DNA of 64,000 bases from Solicoccozyma terricola. Taxonomy: Eukaryota > Basidiomycota > Tremellomycetes > Filobasidiales > Piskurozymaceae. A program made the position numbers and the translations under genes. The notes under the pieces are model-generated. The model made no database searches. It saw nothing but the letters and a program-made list of their open reading frames with translations, and was not told where the DNA came from. This document shows, one piece after another, positions 56,467 through 64,000 of this stretch. The DNA lies in NCBI GenBank assembly GCA_001600875.1, contig BCLD01000008.1:491216-555215 (forward strand), written 5' to 3'. Positions within the stretch are counted from its first letter, which is position 1. Every line of letters begins with the position of its first letter.

Positions 56467-59269
56467 TCATCGTCCACTGATCCTTACATCACTCCCATTG
56501 ACAATCCCGGTTGTGGCGACAAGGAAACGGCGGCCTGTTTGTCGGTCGAGTTGAGACACAACGACCGGTGTATTTGAAGTCAAACCATACTCACCTTTCG
56601 TCTGACTGCTCATCCACCGGAGCGCAGCAATCTCGGTATAGGTGCAACCCCCGAGGAAGAAGACAACTGTCGTTGCGGTCGCATCACGAAGTGGCCCTGG
56701 TGAAAAACAGTGGTCAAAGCCAGCAGTAGAAGCAAGCGGTGCTGGTACGACTCACTGGCAGCCCCTCCCTCCCCTGCGTTCGCTGTCGTTTGCACATCGT
56801 CGAAGACTGCACCGGGTATTGATTTGACAATGTCCTCAAACCCGCGCCATCCTACAAGTGAATGCGCCTTTGGAAGGACAATATGTCCAATCGCATCCGT
56901 AGTGTTCACAGGATTGGACATGACCACCGGTTTCTGAGCGATGCACTGAACGAGTCGGATACTTAGTGGAGCATAGCCGGAGTAGGTATAGGAGATATCG
57001 GTGGGCTTTTTTTCATCAACGTCGTCAACAACGAGTCGTAGTGCTTTGCGAAGAGTCGGGAAGGTGTTGTTTCGGGAGGGAGACTTGCTGAGGAGATCAA
57101 GATCGGATAATGCCATGAGAAGTGGGAGATGATGATAGCCATAGACCTGTGATAGATAATAAGATTATGAGCTCGGTTAAGATCGCCAACAGATCGAACC
57201 GGACTAACCTGCAGGAACTCCCTCTTGAAATTATCTAAGACTTTCTGCCTGATTCCTCCAGCAGTCAAGCTCAATAAGACCGCTGCTCTCAGCACTGTCG
57301 TCATTGGCGCCTGCTGATTCATTAGATCCTCGATGGCTGTCATTTGATCCGACACATCGTATCCAGCCACCAGGTCTACCCATTGTGGCGTCTGGGTTAG
57401 ACGGCAGAATCGACGTTTCACACTGAGACGCATCACTCACTCTGTTGGATTTCCAAGTTCTTGTTGAATTCGTCCGATCGGGTGATTGGCATGAGTATTT
57501 CACTGAGACCGGTATCTGAAATGCAAGAATACCTTAACATCATTTATGATAATATTCGTCTGTTTTGCGCATGACACTCACGTAGTCTTAACCCCTGATG
57601 TTCACTCTGCATACCTCCCAACTTTCCCACAAAGTCCTTCATCTCTTTGACGCTATTCAGTTTATGCCTACCTTCATAGCCTTCCTCCAGCCTTCTTGCG
57701 GCTTTGGATAACCGACTTCCGACAACTGCAAAGTTTAGATCTCGTATCTCGGCGAGCAGGCGATCGGAAGAAGATGAGAGACGATGTTTCTTCTTCTTCG
57801 GTGCGGTGGGCGTGGCAAATGAGGATCCAGTTGTTGTTGGTTGAGGTTGATTTTGACCCGTAGACAGTAAAGCCGGATCCACTTCAACATGCGCTGCATC
57901 GCCCACAATGTCATTATATTGACCCGATCGTGGAACTGGGTTCGACAGACAGCCAAAACTCACAATTTTTAATACCGATATACTCATCGATCAAACCTTC
58001 GTACGTCAACTGCGTGCACATCGGAGTCACCCAATCCACGGATCGATCTAGGATGATCAGTCCATCCATCTGAGTAGACAAATCCAATGACGAGAAGAGG
58101 GGATCGGATTGCCGATGTTTGCCAAGGAGATTGGCTAGTCGCTGTGCGGGAAGAGATGTGGTTAGCGAGCCGTTCAAGAAGACACCAGCAGAAAACCCAT
58201 CTCACTTTTGCAGCATCGCCCTTCCCTGTTATCCGCGGGAAAATGCCAAACGCTCGCTGAAGAGTCATCAAAGCCAAGCTCGAATAATAAATCGGAGTAT
58301 CGTCTCCGTTCTGGTTGGTCAACAGGATACAATTGAGCACGGAGGTCTTCGGTTCTGAATGTGGACTCGACCTGATGCGCACCATGAAGATGTCCCTAGC
58401 AACATGCGTCATCTCCAAGCTCAACACGTCCTCTTCGAGCGGCAAGAACTCTAGCTCATACTGCGCGTGTTTGGAATTGGTCGATCGTGGTCAGTTTTAA
58501 CAAGAACGTCCCCGTCGATCCAACCGCATCAACTCCTGGACTCGCCTCCAGCATATGGACATCGCCGATGACTCCTTCTTCCTCCAGGAGGCTCTTACAA
58601 ACGGCAGTGCACCTTGGTACGAAGATGATGGTGTAGGAGTGGGGTGTGATGGACGGATCTGCTTGGTGGGCTTTAATCTGATCTGTAAGTTCAGATGTTG
58701 AAGCTGGGGTGTGAGCATGAAAGGTTTGGTTTCCCTTTGCGAAGTATGACGCCTCTCACTTGCGATGATGGCCATATACCGCCTTCTCGGGTAGCACAGC
58801 CAAACGACCTTGTTCGTCGGTGCTGAAAGCGGGCCCTGTTCCAGCCAGAACATTTTGTCTACTGCTTGGTGCTGATTGTTGATAAAAAGGGATTGGCAGA
58901 ATATCAGACGGTATCAGGTGGTGTCGCATAGAACTAGGGCTCACCTTGAGAAGGGAAACATCTGTTACAAGACCTAGCGGACCTGCCAGTGAGGGATCTA
59001 GAACGAGAGTCTTTGCACCTTGAATCTGTGATAGTCGCCAGGATTCCAGCTTCCATCCTCCGTCTACCGGCACCCTAGTAGGGCATACACAGACTGACCG
59101 AATTCAACAGCTCCACCAGACCCGTCTTGGCCAGTTCTGCAAACACAGACACAGCGATGCCAGGCTCCAGGATAGGGTCTGCTTCGCTTGTTGAGGAAGC
59201 TGCGAGGTTGGCTGTTGATGGTGGAGCTGGAAGGATGGGGGAGCGGGATGGAGCTGGCACGGTGGCCAT
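56467..59269 (-). CDS. VPS33: Sec1/Munc18 protein Vps33 (HOPS/CORVET)
   Basis: SM-family protein that binds SNAREs within HOPS and CORVET for fusion at endosomes and vacuole. After a Ser/Pro head ([20 protein letters not shown]), it shows [24 protein letters not shown] PL/LVTD, then [37 protein letters not shown] and [40 protein letters not shown] and [13 protein letters not shown] form the domain 2/3 hallmark (DR.vDW.tP..[11 protein letters not shown]). [40 protein letters not shown] and [20 protein letters not shown] follow. The end, [19 protein letters not shown], gives a stop at 56467-56469; 'IATT.I.NG' is the usual Vps33 end. About ten introns. The ATG at 59269 is the only upstream Met in frame. 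Divergent from YTM1 with a 238-base shared promoter. Confidence 0.92.
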
Positions 59270-59507
59270 AGCGAGAAGGGGAAGGGGTGGGGGGTGGGAA
59301 AGGTGCGGTGGTCGTGGCGGTGGTGGTGGTGGTGGTGGTGAGCGAGAGAGGGATATATACTACTTGGTACGTCTACCCACCCATCATCGCTCCATTCCCG
59401 TGTCACGTGCCTCCCGGCCATGTTAGCCCGCGCCTTTCAACTAATTTCAGAGCGTCGTTCATTCTCCCCTCATACTTCCTCATCCCATCCTCTCGTTCGC
59501 AATCACC

Positions 59508-61107
59508 ATGTCTTCTGCAGCCATGGACATCGACACAGCGACCGCACAGGGTTCTTCTTCCGCAGCTGCCAGTGACATCCAGCTGCCGATCAACTTGTTC
59601 ACACGCGACCTCACACACGCCATTCCTCAATCCACCTACCTCATCCCTTCAACATGGAGACGCTTCCAGCTGTCCGAGCTGATCAACAAGGTTCTACACA
59701 CCCAAACAGGGGACTCGCAGCCGATCCCATTCGACTTTGTCGTCGAAGGCGAGCTGCTGAGGACTTCGTTGGACGCCTGGGTCAAGGCGAGGAGGAATGG
59801 AGACGTGGAGAGCACGATTAACGTCGAGTTCATAAGGAGTTTGTTGCCACCCAAACAGGTGGAGAGTTGGCCGCAGGATGATTGGGTGTCCGGTGTGTCA
59901 TTGCAACGACCAGGGTGAGTTTGGGAGAGATCCGAGGGTATTCAGAGGACATGCATTCATGATTCTACGTTCCAAAAAAACGACTATAGGTATATACTCC
60001 TCTCATCTTACCTTTCTCACCTCAAAATTCTACCACTCCAATCCACCTCTTCAACCCTTTACACGCTTCCCCTTCCCACATCCCTCGGAGCAACATGCTG
60101 CTCATGGCTATCTCCCACCTCATCCGACTCACCTCTCGTCGGCGCTGGTTCTTTGGATCGACTTGCACATATTTTCGCTTTACCATCATTACTTGATACG
60201 ACAACGCAGCCTGAAGAGGTCCTCACTCTTCATGGACATACAGGCCCCATCTCCTCTATCACCCCATCGAGGAATTATGAAAACGTTCTAACCTCGTCTT
60301 GGGACACGACACTAAACATCTACTCTCTCCCGACTCCAACTAAACCACTCTCATCCATGACCTCTCACGACCTCCCAGCTGAACCTACTTCTTACCTGCC
60401 CGGCCAGAATCGTTCCAAAAAGCGTCGTGTTGCACCCGAGTCCGCCGCTACCTCAGGAGAAGCTACCGCACGTGGAGATGGTACAGCAGGATGGAGGAAG
60501 GCTCCCGAAGTCATACTGAGAGGACACACTGCTAGAGTCGGAGGCGGCATGTGGGACAAGGAAGAGGTAGGAAGAGTATGGAGTACCGCTTGGGATGGAA
60601 GTGTGCGGGGTTGGGATGCGGAGAATGGTTATGGTGATGTCCTCAAGCAAGGACCACAGGATCGTGCGGGATTGTGCATCGATCAATTAAGTGGAAGTGG
60701 GACCTTGATAACTGGTAACATGGACCGAACGATCTGTCTTTGGGATACGCGAGAAGGTGAGTCGGATCTCGTGTCCATCTTATATCGATGCATCTGGGTA
60801 GCTAAAATTGACTTTCTCTTTATTTCTCATAGCTACCTCCATCATCTCCCTCATCCTCCCCACCCCAGCGCCCGTACCATCCATCGCTGCCCATCCAACA
60901 TCCTCTTATCTCCTCTCGTCAGCCACTTATTCGGGCGTACTTCAAATCTGGGATGTTCGATCACCAAAACAAGCGCTGTTCAGCGTCAACCGTGTACCGA
61001 AGGAAGGGAAGGGTGAGAGGGTGTTGTGTGTCGATTGGGATGGCGAGCAGATGGTTGCGGGTGGCGAAGATGGTGAAGTGGGCCTGTGGACTGCAAGAGG
61101 GCAGTGA
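59508..61107 (+). CDS. YTM1: Ribosome biogenesis protein Ytm1 (WDR12)
   Basis: Component of the PeBoW (Nop7-Erb1-Ytm1) complex needed for 60S maturation. The N-terminal NLE domain reads IQLPINLFTRDLTHAIPQST, YLIPSTWRRFQLSELINKVL, PFDFVVEGELLRTSLDAW and VEFIRSLLPP. In the family, a Glu of this region contacts the MIDAS domain of Rea1; GELLR carries a Glu at a plausible place. WD40 blades follow: LVGAGSLDRLAHIFALPSLL, LTLHGHTGPISSITPSRNYE, NVLTSSWDTTLNIYSLP, LRGHTARVGGGMWDKEEVGR, VWSTAWDGSVRGWDAENGYG, TGNMDRTICLWDTRE and SATYSGVLQIWDVRSP. The protein ends EDGEVGLWTARGQ. A Lys/Arg-rich loop (GQNRSKKRRVAPE) lies between blades. Two introns, near 59915-59990 and 60757-60832. The stop at 61107 lies 71 bases from the MLH3 stop on the other strand. 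Confidence 0.94.
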
Positions 61108-61178
61108 ACAGAAACAACATGTATTTGAATGGAACGAAATCATGATCATAAAGGTCGTCAATAGGTCGTATCACCAAG

Positions 61179-64000
61179 TTACGGTCGTATCTGCTTCATT
61201 TTACTTTGATTGTCTTCTGTGATAGGCCCGATCCCAAGGTCCACCGTCTTCCAGTCTATGAACGACCTCGCATCGACTACATTATCCGCTCTAGGAACGT
61301 ACGTCGCCAGTGGCGCAAGCGATGGTCGGCCATGGGCGCAAATGAACGGGAAATCGGTCTCGCACAGTCGACGGACGAGTGTGCGGCATTGATCGATGGT
61401 AAGGGGGTCGTTGAACATTATGGCGCCTAAGAGTGTCAAGACAAAACAGTAAGAAAATTATGATCATTCCCGTGCGCGCTCGTCGGCTCACCTCGGCACG
61501 CCTTTGAGTTTATGAGGTCAAGCAATCGTCTAGGACACCAACGCAGGATCGCGGTGGTCTCCACTGCAATTCCCCCTTCACCTTCACACGATGACAACAG
61601 GGCTGCCAGACCCGTAATGTCATTCTCCAACAAGTACTCGACGTATGCCTCGATAGTGCGCTGTGACTCCTTGCCAGCGTTGGCACACAAGCGTTCGTGG
61701 ACAATGCGAGGCACTCCAAGGAGAGTGACCTGACAATCCTTGTCTCCGGGAGAGAAGTCGAGGTTGAATCCCCATTGGTGGAGAGCTCTTCGCACGACGT
61801 GAGAGTTCGCCAGCCACTGCGCATGATGAGTGGTCAAGGAGAGCTCGATAGGTTTCGCCAAGTCCTTCTGCGGTAGGCCAGTCTTTCCGAAGCTGTTGCA
61901 GACGTCGGCCAGATAACGATGCACTCGAATACGCTCGTCTGCAGCATGTTGATCGATAAAGGCAAGTATATGCGTGGCGTTGTCTTGCGAACCATTCGGA
62001 ATTGAGCAACAGATGAATTTGCGATCGACTTGCGCGATTACTTGAGCGCAGCGCAGGTTCTCCTTGGTGATGTTGACGCGGTCGCTTCCAGCTGCAGGTT
62101 CGTGGGCATTGATTTCACCAACTTCTCGCAAATCTAGACATAACTGGTTTGCGATAGGAATCGAACGATAAGGCTGCTGCGTTTTCGACTGATAGGTGCA
62201 ATAATCAGCTTTGTCCTTTGTTACCGGGCTCCACCATGCTGAACTTACAGTTAACAACTCCGAGAGCCATTGTGGCCTGCCTGTATGTGTAACCACATTA
62301 CCCGGTATATCGTCTCTCGAGGAGTTGTCGGGAAACATATTGTTTCTCTTCCTTCCCCGAGGTAATGGTGCTCGTGAAATCGGCGATGGACTTGGCGAAC
62401 GGGCAGGCTGCCTTTGTAACGACATCCTTGGAGCCTGCGACGAGTTCGACCTGAGGGGAGCCGGTGATGGGGTTCTCGAACAATTGTCCGCGGTGATGGT
62501 AGGAAGTAAACCAGTTTTCGCGAGAACTTCGTCTACAACGGCGAGGACGAATTGAGATATCCCAGAGTAGTCCTGGATGCACCTAAAATTTAGCAATTAA
62601 ATCGATACGGACGCTGCTATTGACCCAAAAAAAAGCACTTACTCGCGTCACGACAGCTCGCTTCCTTGGCTCAAACGCTGCATCGACATCACTGGGAGCT
62701 AGCCGAATGTTGAGCAAGTAGACAGGCTTGAAGGCGTCAACTTTAGGTGATCGGAATGTCTTGATCGCTGCTGTATTCCGTCGATAAACAGGTAGCTACT
62801 CCTAAAGGTCTCCGATCAAACTCACTCTTCCCAAGTTCGTCTTCATCCTATTCGAATACCATATATCAGCTGCTGCTCCTGCGATTCACCCAGAGCACTT
62901 GTCACTCACCTGGCCAAACTTGCTCCTGGCAAATTTGTCTGATACCAAGTTGTGAAGATCACAGCGATCGAGATGCAAGTTGTTCATGTCTGTCAGAGCT
63001 TGATTGTCAGCACATGTTACCTGTCTAGGCGAGGTTTCGAGAGGATCCCACAGATATGCTGGTGTGCCTGTATTTGAAAGTGGCATGAACATCGGCTGAG
63101 TATCAGGCTAGTGCAGGAAGCCCTTACCTTTGTGTACGCTGGAATCAGACTAATGAAGCCATCGATGCGCATGCCTCTGCAAGAAACGTGGATCTCTCTG
63201 GCTTTCTGTCGACAGTTTTTTCCAGGTTGGAATCATGGCTATTATGACAGCCAATTCGGATTTGTTCTCACCGCAATCGTGGACATTCCGTAGAGAGTTC
63301 CGAAGCGCTTGACAAGTGAGTCTCCCTGTGTCATTGTAGTTAAAGATTCAGTGTCATTGGGACAGAAAGGTGGGCCCAACGGCGAAAGCAGGAAACCTTT
63401 GGTGCCGTCAATAACCTCTTGGTCTCCCTCCCATCGACAGATGTTTCATCCTCGACCGTCAGCGTGAACCCAATCTCCGGATTGATAGCTGCTACCAACT
63501 CGAGGGCCCTTTTACATGCGGTCAAAGCGGATTTTGGCGCACAGACATCATGCGCGGAGCTCAAGGACGAAAGGAATGGGTCTTTTTGGATAGAGTCGAT
63601 TCGTCGGACTGGAACCTGCGCAGTTTCCAAGGTATCAGCAGACCGTCAACCAGGTTCTTCATTAATAGATGCGAACATTATAGAAGGCATCCTTGACTGT
63701 CACTACCGTTCCAGCTGTCTCTCTGGAATACCTCCTGGATAATCCACATGTCAAGGTTTCGCCACCCTGGTGATTAGGTTGCCGCCGATCAGTCATTCAG
63801 CGTTCAGGTCACCCCAGAATGCGATCAGCTGACTTTGATGATCTTCGTCGACCCTCTGGACTCCGAAATATGTCTCGATGTCACTTCCAGCACACTCAGC
63901 GCGGCAATAGAGGCGAGCGCTGTTGACGCGGATGTTCTCGAAATAAGCAGCCGACAACAAGCCGAGCTGGGGGGAAACCTAACTCGCACCTTCACCACGG
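61179..64000 (-). CDS. MLH3: DNA mismatch-repair/meiotic MutL homologue Mlh3, 5' partial
   Basis: MutLgamma subunit with Mlh1; endonuclease for meiotic crossovers. The gene runs off the right edge. The earliest visible exon (to 63990) reads FRGE and splices to ALASIAALSVLEVTSRHISE, completing the GHKL motif GFRGEALASIA. Then come TVVTVKDAFYN|VPVRRID, RFGTLYGMSTIA and AFKPVYLLNIRLAPSDVDAA with FEPRKRAVVTR. The C-terminal endonuclease domain has FIDQHAADERIRVH (61919-61957), KACRGAIMFND (spliced; ACR motif) and FICAHGRPS (CxH motif). The final Glu of DQHA(X)2E(X)4E is His here. The protein ends EDNQSKMKQIRP at 61179. A long Ser/Pro-rich linker separates the two halves, as in Mlh3. About nine introns visible. 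Confidence 0.92.

Noticed and set aside
55123..59269. A functional Rab4-VPS33 trafficking cluster
   Set aside because: The genes are convergent housekeeping genes, and adjacency of two endosomal genes can be chance. No shared regulatory feature was seen.
1..64000. tRNA or rRNA genes
   Set aside because: I looked for B-box-like GGTTCGANTCC and paired acceptor stems and saw none that fold. A tRNAscan search would be decisive.

Overview
The window is nuclear DNA from a fungus, most likely a basidiomycete yeast of the Tremellomycetes (Cryptococcus/Kwoniella-like). The reasons are the gene content, very dense short introns (mostly 50-70 nt, GTRAGT...YAG), CT-rich promoters, and compact spacing on both strands. 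The placement rests on gene style, not on a database match. Twenty-two protein-coding genes can be recognised by conserved motifs after joining exons. I saw no tRNA, rRNA, transposon or CRISPR array. Long G/C homopolymers, scattered ambiguous bases and one 100-N gap (41630-41729) mark this as draft sequence.

Layout, left to right. A PhoD-like phosphatase (+, cut by the left edge) converges on KEX1 carboxypeptidase (-). A MATE transporter (-), a SNF2/RING helicase (-) and an RRM protein (-) follow. A SWIB-domain remodeller subunit (+) converges on a Sec14-type CRAL-TRIO protein (-), then EAF7 (-) and ATG12 (-). A plus-strand block follows: chorismate mutase ARO7, DUG2, a Nup153/Nup1-like nucleoporin with three RanBP2 zinc fingers, a CNNM/MAM3-type membrane protein, and an AIF-like FAD oxidoreductase. 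A minus block comes next: 1-Cys peroxiredoxin, a velvet-domain regulator, and a peroxisomal-type 2-hydroxyacyl-CoA lyase. It is divergent from ubiquitin-ribosomal protein L40 (+). A Rab4 GTPase (+) converges on VPS33 (-). YTM1 (+) converges on MLH3 (-), which runs off the right edge.

Functionally these are housekeeping genes without an obvious operon-like logic. Loose themes are chromatin (SNF2/RING, SWIB subunit, EAF7), endosome/vacuole traffic (Rab4, VPS33, ATG12, KEX1), redox (peroxiredoxin, AIF-like protein, DUG2 glutathione degradation), and nucleus/ribosome (nucleoporin, YTM1, L40). I found no convincing new multi-gene system. The most unusual signals are structural: microexons of 8, 18 and 22 nt; a 28-bp minisatellite inside the intron next to the catalytic-cysteine exon of the peroxiredoxin gene; C- or G-homopolymers placed at splice sites; a duplicated ACGTCA-AGC-TGACGT palindrome upstream of the SNF2 gene; and an altered endonuclease motif in MLH3. 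Gene coordinates run from start to stop codon and include introns.
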